NCBI RefSeq assembly: GCF_000711695.1
Contig: NW_013546995.1
Coordinates: 62,001-126,000 of the forward strand
Direction of reading: 5' to 3'
DNA from: Tilletiaria anomala UBC 951
Lineage: Eukaryota > Basidiomycota > Exobasidiomycetes > Georgefischeriales > Tilletiariaceae
Length of the DNA: 64,000 nt
Notes under the pieces: generated by a model
The model's database searches: none
Told to the model about the DNA's origin: nothing
The model's input: only the letters and a program-made list of their open reading frames with translations
Shown: in pieces, positions 44,958 through 55,329 of the stretch
Numbering within the stretch: the first letter of the stretch is position 1
Layout: every line of letters starts with the position of its first letter
Made by a program: the position numbers and the translations under genes

Positions 44958-47296
44958 ATGGCACCACAGATCATCACCTGCAAGGACCAGCCCGCGCCAC
45001 AGTGGCCTCGCTGCAACGTATTCGAGCTGATCGCTTCTAACCCGAACAAGATTCCCGACTCGAACCCCGCATTCATTCGTGCTGATGGCAAGGAGCTCAG
45101 GTATGCACCTCTCTTCGCTAGCACTGTGACGAGGGAGCGCGGCGCTGATGCTCTTGCGTAATCCTGCAGCCGCGGACAACTCTTCGAAGACAGCAAGCGG
45201 CTCGCGCATGCATTCGTGCACAAGCTTGGCTTGAATCCCGGCGATCGCGTCGGAATCCTGAGTCCAAATAGCTGCTATTACCCCATTGCCGTCTTCGCCA
45301 ACTTCATCGCTACGACCGTCAGCGTGCCTTTAAATCCCGGCTATGGCGCCGACGAGCTGATCCACCCGATCCAGGATTCCGGCACCAAGTACCTCCTTGT
45401 GCACCCTTCAGTGATCGACGTTGCGCGACAGGCAGTTGAATCCGCTGGGCAGAAAGACACGACGAGTGAGGGAATCAAGCGGATCTGGATCTTGGCAGAT
45501 GACGATGAGATGCAAAAGGGCAATCGAGGAGAGCAGGATGTCAGAACGTTGCTTGGAGATGGTCGACTGGAGCCGCGGAAGGTCAAGAACCCGGAGGAGA
45601 CCAATGCTTTCATTGCTTATAGCAGTGGAACGACTGGTAAGAGCAAGGGCACAGAACTGACACACCACAACATGAGTGAGGCAGAGGCGCCGGCACAAAG
45701 GCTTGGACTTCTCAGTGTCCACATTTTCTCACTCTCGCTATGCCGCATTCATTCTAGCATCGGTCCTGAAAATCATCCAGGTCGGTGTACCTGAAATCAC
45801 ACACAAGGACATCCACGTAGGTGTCCTGCCTTTCCAGGTGAGCTTGGGCCGTGCTGGCTAGTTGATAGCGTTCAATGCAGCCTCTAACGCAAAAGACGTC
45901 CTGTTCTTCACTCTTGCAGCACATCTTCGCTATTTCCAAGCACGTTCAACATGCGCCTTACACCGGCACGCCTGTAGTCGTCCTGCCGAAGTTCGACCTG
46001 GAGCAGTGGCTCTCGACGGTCCAGCACTTCAAGGTCACTATCGCCATGGCCGTTCCCCCCATTCTCGTCCTGCTTGCCAAGCATCCCATCATCGACAAGT
46101 ACAATTTGAGCTCGCTGAAACTACTCCTGTGCGCTGCGGCGCCGCTTTCGGCTGAGTTGGGGGATGAAGTGGAGAAGAGGATTCCCACCGTGAGGGTTAC
46201 GCAGGGTTGGGGTTTGACGGAAACGAGGTGAGCCGTTTTCTTTTTGGAAGATGACTTTGCGCGATGCTCGTCGCTGACTTGACGGACGCGCTTCTTTTAC
46301 CTTGTTGCTCTTCTTTCCAACAGTCCAACGTAAGCAGATGATGCGAAAAGGGCGTATTCTCGTACCCGGCAGTAATACTGACCAATTCTCCGGTGACCCT
46401 TCCCCTTTGCAACGTACATCAGTGCCACTTTCACTCCTTCGCACATGTATCGCAATGCAAAGGGAAGCGCGGGACGCCTCCTGCCTGGCCTGGAGATGCG
46501 CATCGTCGACGATGACAGCCGGGATGTAGGACACGAGCAAGGCGATAAGGGAAAGCCAGGGGAGATCTGGGTCCGTGGACCGACGGTCTTTAGGAGATAC
46601 CTGAACAACAAGGTTGCTACAGATGATTGCAAAACCTCGGATGGATGGTTCAAGACGGGGGATGTTGGCATTTATCTTAAGGAGCAAATCTACATTGTGG
46701 TGAGTGTGCAGCGCCCATGTCTTGCACCCCGGTACTCACGCCTAGGCGAACCTGACGGGGTTCATCCTACTCCTTTGCTTTGCTACCTCTCGCTCGCTCT
46801 GAAAGGACCGCAAAAAGGAACTGATTAAATACAAGGGCTACCAAGTCGTACCTTCCGAGCTCGAGGCGCTGCTCCTGCAGCACCCTGAAGTAGCAGACGC
46901 TGCTGTCCTCGGTGTCTACTCGAAGGAGGAAGCGACCGAGTTCCCGCGTGCACACGTCGTCCCGCGCTTGGGTCTGTTTGACCCCAACAAGGACAAGCAG
47001 AAAGTGGACGAGTTTGCAAAGGAGATATACAAATGGACGACGGAGCGCGTCGCCAACCATAAACGCCTCCGCGGTGGCGTGAAGGTCGTGGAGAGCGTGC
47101 CGAAGAGGTGAGTGCCTCCGGCAGAACGCTACGCAGCAGCCGAGGCATGGCTCTGCTGTAAGCACCTTGACTCGAACTGGCTTTGACCGTCAGCCTTGAA
47201 CTCTTCACGCATTGCAGTCCGTCTGGCAAGATTCTACGGCGGATCCTCCGCGACCAGGCGGCAGCAGAAGGAAATGAGGCTCGTGCACGGCTCTGA
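44958..47296 (+). CDS. AMP-forming acyl-CoA ligase, 4-coumarate-CoA ligase-like, probably peroxisomal
   Basis: Exons 44958-45100, 45170-45675, 45758-45837, 45920-46227, 46324-46329, 46423-46699, 46806-47107 and 47218-47296 give 566 residues. ANL-superfamily motifs in order: YSSGTTGKSKGTELTHHNM (phosphate loop), LPFQHIFA, TQGWGLTETSPTATF, GWFKTGDVG, DRKKELIKYKGYQVVPSELE (hinge) and PSGKILRR with the catalytic Lys. It activates a carboxylic acid as acyl-AMP, then forms the CoA thioester; the substrate cannot be read from sequence. The C-terminus ARL fits a type 1 peroxisomal signal. The fifth exon is only 6 nt (TCCAAC), coding the SP-T of TETSPTAT; skipping it also keeps frame. Its 3' end is 376 bp before PAN6. 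Confidence 0.9.
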
Positions 47297-47672
47297 TCGC
47301 CCATGGACTAGCTTTCTGGAGCATAGATGATCTGCAAAGACACAATGTCCTTTATAGGCCAATTGCACCCGATCACTCCTGGGCCCTGGATCGCGTTTCT
47401 CACACTTTCCTGGTGACTATCATATGTGGAATGTCGACACAAATAAAGTGTGCGAAGACAGCTTCGACTTTTGCACCGAAAATTGCCCACTTATACGTCC
47501 GAGTAGATGTGAAGTAGTATGGACCCGCAGCCCGCGTCCTGTGGCGTGGTGTGTCGCTCTCTCAAGGCATTCTATGCTTCATTCTTTTTCCAAAGCGAGC
47601 AAACCCCTTGCTTCACTGGAATTGATGATCGCGCTGTGCTGAGTGCAGATTATCCGTGGCCAAACGAGCTCG
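47297..47672. other. Intergenic region between the ligase and PAN6
   Basis: 376 bp. It should hold the ligase 3' UTR and the PAN6 promoter. ATAAA-like sequence occurs at 47441-47446; no clear element otherwise. Confidence 0.4.
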
Positions 47673-49211
47673 ATGATGTCCAAATTCGTCAATGTTGCGG
47701 CGGTCCGCAGCGGTGCTGCCGTCGCACCATCCCGCACCGCCCATACAGCTGCTGTCTGCGTCGCCTCGTGCGCTGCCTGTTCACGTGGATCTAACGAAAA
47801 GGACATGCAAGAGCCTGTGCTACCAAGACGATTGATATCTCAACCCTTCCAAAGCTCATATAAATCGCAAGGCAAGGCACGGGATGCACCATTGAAGAGA
47901 CAATGCTTGCCTGTTGTCTATCAGCGTCAATACCGAACACAAGCTGGGGAGAGCAAGTCAGATGTGTCCAAGGCGGGCAACGGGGCTGGTAGCTCCTCCC
48001 TAACGCCTCGCATAATCCACACGGTCAAGGATCTGCGTGCATGGCGAAGAGAAGCATTGATGAATGGAAAAAAAGTCGGGTTTGTACCAACCATGGGCGC
48101 TCTCCATGCCGGACACCTCAACCTCGGTGCGTTGAAAAGCTTCATCCTTGATTGAATGTCTTGCATGAAGACGCTGACACGAGAAGTGCTGGCTCACAGT
48201 ACAAGCATCGCTGGAGAATAACGACTGCACGGTCGTTTCGATCTTTGTCAACCCCGCGCAATTTGCGCCGCATGAGGATCTTTCTTCGTATCCTCGTACC
48301 CTGCCTTCAGACACCGCCGCACTGTCTCAACTGTCATCTGGCGAAGATAGACGTGTAGACATCATTTTTGCTCCGTCTGTCTCGGAAATGTATCCTTCAG
48401 GACTCACGCAAGTCGTACAAGATCAGGTCGGCGCATTTGTAGAGGTCAAAGGGCTCAGTCATCAGATGGAGGGTGGAAGTCGGCCGACGTTCTTCAGAGG
48501 CGTGGTGACGGTCTGCACCAAGCTGTTCCATGCCGTCCAGGTGAGTATTCCCACCGCGAGATCGATCCCAGTTGCATGCCATTCCGCCCTAATCTGATCC
48601 GAAAAAGTGGCTGACCGCTTTGTGCCTCCTTGACGCAGCCGGACGCCACGTATTTTGGACAGAAAGACATTCAGCAATCTGTGATCCTGCGCAGGCTCCT
48701 TTCGGACCTCCTCTTCCCGTTCCCGGAGCCACAAAACATGCATGTTCTTCCGACTACGCGCGATCCTATAACGGGCCTGGCGCTCAGCAGCCGGAACGCG
48801 TACCTCTCGCCAAAGACGCGAGAAAAGTATGCACCGGCGCTGTACAGGGCGCTGATGGCTGGCCAGCTGGCGTGGGAACAGGTGCAAGAGCCAGAGGAAG
48901 GGAAGAGCTCATCGGGCGAAGGCGCGATGAGGATCAGGCGAACTCTACAAGCCGCACGCAAAGTCATAGCGGGAGAAGCGGCGCTCGCGCAAAAAGACGG
49001 TGTGCGCTTGCAGCTCGACTACATCTCGCTTAATGATCCAAGTACACTTGCAAATCTGGAGCAGCAGGCTGCGAGTGTTGGAAGCAGCGATTTTAAAGTC
49101 GACAAGGCGATCATGAGCGGTGCGCTACTTGCGAGCGAAATTGAGCCCGATGGAAAGAAGAGCAGGGTGACACGATTGATCGATAATGTACTGCTCGGGT
49201 TTTCAATGTGA
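47673..49211 (+). CDS. PAN6: Pantothenate synthetase (pantoate-beta-alanine ligase)
   Basis: Exons 47673-48126, 48200-48540 and 48639-49211 give 455 residues. The enzyme joins pantoate and beta-alanine with ATP, the last step to vitamin B5. Motifs: VGFVPTMGALHAGHLNL (HIGH-type ATP site), SIFVNPAQFAPHEDL, FFRGVVTVCTKLF, YFGQKDIQQSVIL and GLALSSRNAYLS (KMSKS-like loop). The first ~110 residues before the catalytic core are an extension lacking acidic residues for about 40 positions and rich in Ala/Ser/Arg, which looks like a mitochondrial presequence; yeast Pan6 is usually considered cytosolic, so location is open. ATG-ATG at 47673/47676; the first is used here. Confidence 0.93.
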
Positions 49212-49214
49212 AGA

Positions 49215-51254
49215 TTATACAGTAGAAAGCGGTGCTGAGCATATTGCATTCTTAGGGCAGCTGGAGTTTTCTGCCCGCGTAAGATTCTGGGAGGAGACGG
49301 TAGAAGCAGGAGGCCGCTGATCCTCAACACGCACCCGCTTGCCCGGGAGGGTGTCGTCGAACGGGTCTTTTGTCGTCCAGTCCCATGTGTACACAAGCGT
49401 GCCCTTTGTAGGCAGCTCGAGATCTGCATCGTCGCTCGCAGCACCCAGCTTCCTCTTCTGCTGCACAGCCAGCGCGTTCAGCGCAGGCGCTAGCGCGCTG
49501 TGCGCGGCACCCAGAAGTTGCCTACTCGCGGGCATGCCGCGGAAGACGCGCTCAACGTGCTGCGAGTCGTACAGCGGGGGCGGGTCGTCGATGCGCGCGA
49601 CCTTGCGCTGGATGTCGAGTTCTGCGACGGCGCGCACAGCGGACTGCACCTGTACCGGCCAGCGGTATCCGAGCGCGGGCTGCGCTGCGGCACATGAGGG
49701 TGGGACAAGGCAGACGGAGCGTCCATGTGCATTAGTCGGCGTGAAGACGGGCGCGCTTCCGTCCGATGGTAGCGTGATTAGCAGGGACGGGCTCGGTGTA
49801 AAAGGACTCGCAGATGGCCGCGCGGAAACAGCAGCGTGCAAACTGTCCAGCGGCATGAATCGAGAAGGGTCGGCAAGCGAAGAGGCCATCCGCCGCCGTT
49901 TCAGCAGTGTCTGAGTGTGCTGTTGAGAGCCTTCGGGCGTCATCAGGATGCCAGCTCGGGCGGAAGATGTACGCTCGCTTTGCAGCGCGACAAAATCGGC
50001 CGCAAAGGCATGTAGAGAGTTAGCACGCGGCTGCTCGGCAATCGGCGCGGACTTATCGATGCACGGGAGGTCGAGAGATGCATTCGAGATGCGCTGTCGT
50101 AGTTGTGAGCAATCATAGGATACTTCCTCACGCCAGACATCCCGAATGACTCGGCGAACGTGAGCCTCATTTGCCTCCCTTGCTTTTCGAACGTCATCTT
50201 CAAGCTGTCTTGCCTTTCCCTTGTCGACGTTGCTCGCAGCCAAATCCGCATAAATCTGCTCGGTTGCATGAGCCACAAAAGACTTCTCGCTAGGGATCGG
50301 TGGCAGATGCGATGGAATGAAAGGCAGTTCCACAGAGAACGGCGCTACAGGATGCTCCCCGGTGTCCACTTCGTGACTTGTCGAGCTGCTGGTTTCGGAC
50401 TTGTCGGCACGATCTGACAGAAGGGCATCTGTCGCGCTTTCGTCATCGCTACCGCTCGTGTCATCATCCACAGCGCGGGCATAGGCTGACGCGGCCCGTC
50501 GGTCCGCCTCTGTCACGTACTCGAACGTCAAGATTCTGCGTTCTTCGGATGCGGGTGCTGGAGCTCTGGTTGCATCCATTAGCTCCTTGAGTGCTGCAGC
50601 TTTGGCATGTGTGCCAGTAGCCTTGGACAGCTCCTTCTCTTCAGAGCTTTCCACTTCGACCCATTCTCTCACTTCGTCGACGCTGGACCCCAGCTCCTCC
50701 AGCGCAGTCGCAAGGTCTCGCGGCGCGACCTGAGCGCGGTTTGCTTGATCAGCATTTGAGACGCACGTAGTCGCGAGGAGCGCAATGTAGCGCTGCAGGA
50801 TCTCGGTTAGCAGATCGACTGCGTTCCCCGATGATTTGCGAAATCCAGTAGAAGAGATGATTCCGATGGTTGAGGTTTTGAGGATCGAGTGCGCGTGGAC
50901 AGCAGCTGGTGAGCGCCCTGTGCCAGTCATCCTCCGAATGAAGGGAGGGGCCAACGACCACTCCGCGCGTTCCTCGCAGCTTCGTTTTGAGGCAGCGCCT
51001 CTGACCGATTTGGCTACCCTCGCAATCGGATCTGACGCGCGTGCATGCTTGGCATCGGGAAGACTGCGTCTAGGATTGCTTGCAGATGGAGTGAAGCCTG
51101 GAGTCTGGACCGAGGAGAGATCGAAAGATGAGATGACGCAGAGATGCGCGCGCGGATATTGGGAGAGACTGATGAGAGACGTAGTTTTATCTTCCGCCAG
51201 CAGCAGTGATTCTGAAGCTCTCTCTTCCTCTTTGCACTTCTTACCCAATTGCAT
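49215..51254 (-). CDS. TAF3/TAF8-like histone-fold protein (TFIID/SAGA type)
   Basis: The open frame from the ATG at 51254 gives 679 residues. The second in-frame ATG at 50930 (residue 109) is the more likely start, because the first 108 residues look like translated leader. From there a bromodomain-associated histone fold begins at once: HSILKTSTIGIISSTGFRKS, AVDLLTEILQRYIALLATTC, QVAPRDLATALEELGSSVDE. Further on, LPFIPSHLPPIPSEKSFVAH resembles the Pro-rich TAF8 motif ending in HTYxxT, and FEYVTEADRRAAS is conserved-looking. TAF8 pairs with TAF10 in TFIID; TAF3 and Spt7 have related folds. The C-terminal half is disordered. It overlaps nothing; its end lies 3 bp past the PAN6 stop, so transcripts converge tightly. 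Confidence 0.7.
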   Translation of the reverse strand: MQLGKKCKEEERASESLLLAEDKTTSLISLSQYPRAHLCVISSFDLSSVQTPGFTPSASNPRRSLPDAKHARASDPIARVAKSVRGAASKRSCEERAEWSLAPPFIRRMTGTGRSPAAVHAHSILKTSTIGIISSTGFRKSSGNAVDLLTEILQRYIALLATTCVSNADQANRAQVAPRDLATALEELGSSVDEVREWVEVESSEEKELSKATGTHAKAAALKELMDATRAPAPASEERRILTFEYVTEADRRAASAYARAVDDDTSGSDDESATDALLSDRADKSETSSSTSHEVDTGEHPVAPFSVELPFIPSHLPPIPSEKSFVAHATEQIYADLAASNVDKGKARQLEDDVRKAREANEAHVRRVIRDVWREEVSYDCSQLRQRISNASLDLPCIDKSAPIAEQPRANSLHAFAADFVALQSERTSSARAGILMTPEGSQQHTQTLLKRRRMASSLADPSRFMPLDSLHAAVSARPSASPFTPSPSLLITLPSDGSAPVFTPTNAHGRSVCLVPPSCAAAQPALGYRWPVQVQSAVRAVAELDIQRKVARIDDPPPLYDSQHVERVFRGMPASRQLLGAAHSALAPALNALAVQQKRKLGAASDDADLELPTKGTLVYTWDWTTKDPFDDTLPGKRVRVEDQRPPASTVSSQNLTRAENSSCPKNAICSAPLSTV

Positions 51255-51395
51255 CCGACATTCCGGTTTCCAAATCCCAGCATTCCAAGTCCTTTCAGCA
51301 TTCTAGATTATTCATGCGAAAGCGAGACTAGACGCAGTCACGACGAGAAAGAATCTGCTCAAACCGGCAGGAAAGGTCGAAGGAAGCAAAGCCAA

Positions 51396-52155
51396 ATGTC
51401 CGAGGAGCTCTCGCGAAATCGCCAAGAGGACGACGTCCACCTCGGAGATGGGTCCACATCTGCAGCAGGCGCCGACGGCGCAGGAGCAATGGACGACGAC
51501 GCAGAGATTGAAGCGATGAAGGCCAGGATGGCAGAGATGGAGGCAGAGGCAGCGAAGCTGCGCGAGATGACGGCGCAGAGCGAAGCAGCGAACGGAACAG
51601 GGGATAGCGCCGGGCCTTCCACAGCTGTTGGGCCGAGTGAAGACGAGAAAGAGGAGGTCGATGCTCGGAGTATATACGTGGGGAATGTGAGTCTTGCATA
51701 CTACGCTTGAAAACTCGGTGGAATGGACAGAGGTGCATGACGCTGACTGCTATATGCTTCTCCAGGTGGATTACTCGGCCACACCAGAAGAGATTCAACA
51801 GCACTTTTCCAGCTGTGGGACGATCAACAGAGTCACGATCCTGTGTGATAAATTTACTGGGCATCCGAAAGGGTGAGTATCACGTTAACATCGGTTTTCT
51901 TCTCTGTCCTATGTTAATTTGTACTTGCTCTAACCATCCATCAGCTACGCTTACGTCGAGTTTTCCGACTCGTCATTAGTCGCGAATGCTATGCTCATGA
52001 ACGAGTCGCTCTTCCGTGGCCGCTTGATCAAAGTCACAGCAAAGAGGACAAACGTTCCGGGTATGGCCGCTCGTGGTAGAGGGCGAGGGAGAGGGAGGGG
52101 CGGCTATCGCGGATACTCGAGGCCACGAGGCCGAGGGCGAGGCAGAGGGTGGTGA
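51396..52155 (+). CDS. PAB2: PABPN1/Pab2-type nuclear poly(A)-binding protein
   Basis: Exons 51396-51686, 51766-51872 and 51945-52155 give 202 residues. An acidic N-terminus leads to a coiled coil ([19 protein letters not shown]), then one [23 protein letters not shown] with RNP2, [20 protein letters not shown] with RNP1, [18 protein letters not shown]. The C-terminus is an RGG/RG-rich tail. Order, spacing and sequence match nuclear PABPN1 of animals and Pab2 of fission yeast, which bind nascent poly(A) tails and feed RNAs to polyadenylation or the exosome. The RG tail is probably arginine-methylated. The upstream region is shared with the divergent TAF-like gene. Confidence 0.93.
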
Positions 52156-52415
52156 CTGCAGCCTTTTGGGCACTCGACCCGGTACTTTAGCGGCATTGAT
52201 CGAAACAAAATATCACTGACGACCTGTATTGGTACGAATATGAAGCCAGTAATGGTGTTGATGGCCGCAAATCGACCACACTCGCAGGACAACTGCACTG
52301 GCTTCGGGGTATTCTGTGAGCAAAACGGTCCGATTGCAAGGAAACATGACGTGAGATGCAGAGTGCAAACAATGAGCAGTGATAAAGGTCGTGAAATGTC
52401 GTCGATCACCCATCA

Positions 52416-54787
52416 TCAAGAAGCAGGATTCTTTCGCCATCCGAAGCTGTCAAAGACATCAGACTTAGGCCTGTCCCTTCGCCCACTCGACCTTCGCCTT
52501 TCGTTGCCGTGATCACGGCTATAATGCGGAGCCTGGTCCCCGACGCTCCCTTCCTCTTCAGAGGAAACCGCAGCTTCTAAGTCGCATCCGGGTTGTTGCT
52601 CTGAGTTGCCGGAGACCCTGTTGTGCTCGCATCTGCTCGCAGCGTTATCGCGCAGCGCACGTCTGCTTCGCTTCTTGGTCGGGGTCGATGGCTGGCTCAA
52701 GCTCCTCTGTCGGCTCCGAGAGCGCACGCCAGTCTGTGGCGTTGTGCTGATGCTGGGGAGCAAAAGGTACTGACCTGCGCTGAGCAAGCCAGTCGGTGCA
52801 GCTGTGCTCAAGGGGAACTCGGCCACGCTAGATACTGGCCGGGTGCCGAAACGCATGAGTGAGGGTGTGAAAGGCAAGCTGCTGCTCAAGGGTGAGACAG
52901 GAGCCGGTACACTTCTTGAAAGTTTCGTGGGCTCTATCACAGAGGTAGACGAGCCCGGGACCACAAGCGTCGGAATGCTACCCCCCGCCGCTTGGGACCC
53001 CTTGCGGACTTCCGTCACGGCGGTGTCGGAACTGCCAGCCCGGGGCATTGCCAGGCTCAGAGAGTGCCGTTGAAGCCATGGTGATCTGTGCAGTGATGAA
53101 GATGGTGACTCCTCGCGAAAGCGAATGGCAGCTGGTTTGCGCGAAGCTGGCGTCTTGATGCCTTGCGCATGAGCTCGACTGCGCTTCAGCTGCTCGTCAT
53201 CCGTCTGAGTGCCCTCATCGACCATCACTTCCTCTTCATCTCGTTCTGGGGCTGTGTCGTCCGCAAGCATACTGTCGGTGGCAGTACCAGAGGTCCAACT
53301 ATCCGTGATCTTGCCTAGAGCCGAGTGCTCTGTGGCGTGACTGCGAGCAGGTCTTCGCCGCGTTCGCGATTTCAATCGGCGCGTCGATAGTGGTTCCTCT
53401 GACTCATCAGTGCTATTCCGCCGAGTGAGCACAAAGACACCGGCAAACGTCGTAAGGCAGCCGAAGAAAAAGTTGATCAGGCGATGCACATCGGCGTCTT
53501 CAAAGTCGCGGTAGAGAACAGCCGAACCAATGATGGCGCTGATAGTGAAGAACACGAACTGCGTCGTGATGACTTGCCTGGAGTCAAACCTTTGAAGAGC
53601 TCGATTGAGGTATGTGATCTGCACCACTGCAGTCGAGACCAAAACGAAGATGAGGACGTATGTGATGGGATACCGGAACATGTCAAAAGGATTTCCCCTC
53701 GAAAGCAGAGATGAGATCGCCTTCGTTGAAAGTACTGTGAAGGCGCCAAATACGGCGCAAACGCCCACATCGATGAGTACGACCTTATCGCCTGCCCGAG
53801 TTGTGCTCGCGATGCACAGCAGAACGGCAAGGCAGACGGAGATGGACGCGTAAATGATGAATTCTACCCTTTTCATGGATTTCCAGAGACTATCTGGAGA
53901 GAGGCGCTTGTCGTTTTGCTTGGACGAAAAAACAACCGTGACAGCGCCGATGATGGCCAGCAGGATGCCGCCGAGATCGGCCAGGCTGAACCATTCGTGA
54001 AGAAGGAGCGGTGAGATAAGGACGTTCGAAAGGAGAGCTACCGCACCCAGAGGGGCAACGAGCGATGCGGGTGCGAATCCGTACGCTGGAGGGCCGCAGC
54101 AGGTGCCATGATCAGCATAATTCCAGGCCGCTTCCTATGCACGCGGAGCTCACATATGAAGTTTCCTCCTTCACCAAGGATCATCAACCCAATGCCAAGC
54201 CACCAGAGCTTGCTTCGGAGGAACTTGGTACCTCCGTGAGTAGTGCTCCCCCCGCGATCTAGACTATCGCTCTCGCTCCCTTCCGCTTCATGTTCATGTC
54301 TCTCCTCATCGTCGCGCAAGTCCCCGTTTTCTAGTGAGGAAGGGGGCGTGTGTCCTGCTCTATCTTTGCCCTTTGAACCCGTTGGATCACCTGAGCCTGC
54401 CAAGAGCTCAATAGTGGGATTTTGCGCCTCCTCAGGAGTTCCCACCGTAGTTGAGCCTTCCAGACCACTGCCGTAGGATTCAGGAGATGCCCTCAAAAGT
54501 GAGGTGTGCTCGTTCACCCTTTCCATCGAGCATGGATATCCCGTTGTGGCACGTCTCCCGAGCTTCATCTCGTCGTCATCGCCGCCTTCATCAGATGCCA
54601 GATCTTCAGAATCTTCGTACTCGGGCGTTGTCCGTATACGCTGTGCTTCCTCCCACTCCCTTTGCAAGCGCTGGTGCGCCAGTTTTTGGCAGTTGAGGGC
54701 CAGAGAGATGAGCACATTTCCACTGACGGCGACAGCAACCCCGATGAGCGACGCAGTGCTCGGCGTAGTTGGCTTCGGGAGAGACAT
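52416..54787 (-). CDS. NIPA family magnesium transporter-like membrane protein
   Basis: Exons 54787-54154 and 54085-52416 give 767 residues. The membrane core is typical of NIPA (DMT superfamily): SLIGVAVAVSGNVLISLALN (TM1), then after an acidic cytosolic loop (about 45-190) WWLGIGLMILGEGGNFISYG, FAPASLVAPLGAVALLSNVL, LGGILLAIIGAVTVVFSSKQ, FIIYASISVCLAVLLCIAST, GAFTVLSTKAISSLL, YVLIFVLVSTAVVQITYLN, QFVFFTISAIIGSAVLYRDF and FFGCLTTFAGVFVLT. The C-terminal 260 residues are Ser/Arg-rich and cytosolic. Human NIPA1/2 move Mg2+ at endosomes and plasma membrane; fungal members are less studied. The intron rebuilds NFISYGFAPAS exactly. The large loop between TM1 and TM2 is longer than in animals. Confidence 0.88.
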
Positions 54788-55329
54788 GATCTTGAATCCT
54801 TCTCAGGCGGTCTCTGAACACAGGTAATGAGACGAGATGCGCAACCCGCTGAAACCGGAGAAGGAAAGCCCCCTTTCAAATATGAATTCGCTGACAGCGA
54901 ATTCGGGTCTCTCACAAATACAGGCTGAGTTGGATCGAGGCTGCACCGTGACGGGATTAGCGGAGCCAAGCCTGTCGACAGCTGTGTCCCTGTGGGCCGC
55001 AGCTTTGCAGGGTTACGTGCAAGAGCATTTGAGGCTTCGAGCTGACCGACTGCATTCTGGACATGTTTCCTCTATGCACCAAACGAATCTTGAAGGCATG
55101 CTGTAATCGCGCACGGTGGTCGGCTCACTCGCTATTGTGAAGCCGCCGGCAGCGGAACTGCAGCACACCCGGCTGGCGGTGAGGACGACTGAGAAAATGA
55201 CAAGCGATTTTTGAGTGTCTTCCAATCTCCAAAAGCAAAGAGAGAATCGTCATCTTCAAATTGCTCAGGCCTTCGAGGTTCGCTGTCCACGCGAAGAGCA
55301 GTTGTGTCGCGCAGAGCTTCAGACTCAAA
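54788..55329. promoter_or_regulatory. Shared upstream region of the NIPA-like gene and OXA1
   Basis: 542 bp between divergent start codons. A direct repeat-like GAATTCGCTGACAGCGAATTCGG lies at about 54883-54905 and forms a palindrome (GAATTCGCTG-AC-AGCGAATTC). No other element recognised. Confidence 0.45.

Noticed and set aside
45676-45715. A 40-nt intron in the acyl-CoA ligase ending at CTTCTCAG
   Set aside because: It would insert 14 poorly fitting residues. The acceptor at 45757 gives an 82-nt intron and the family-like THHNMTSVLKII.
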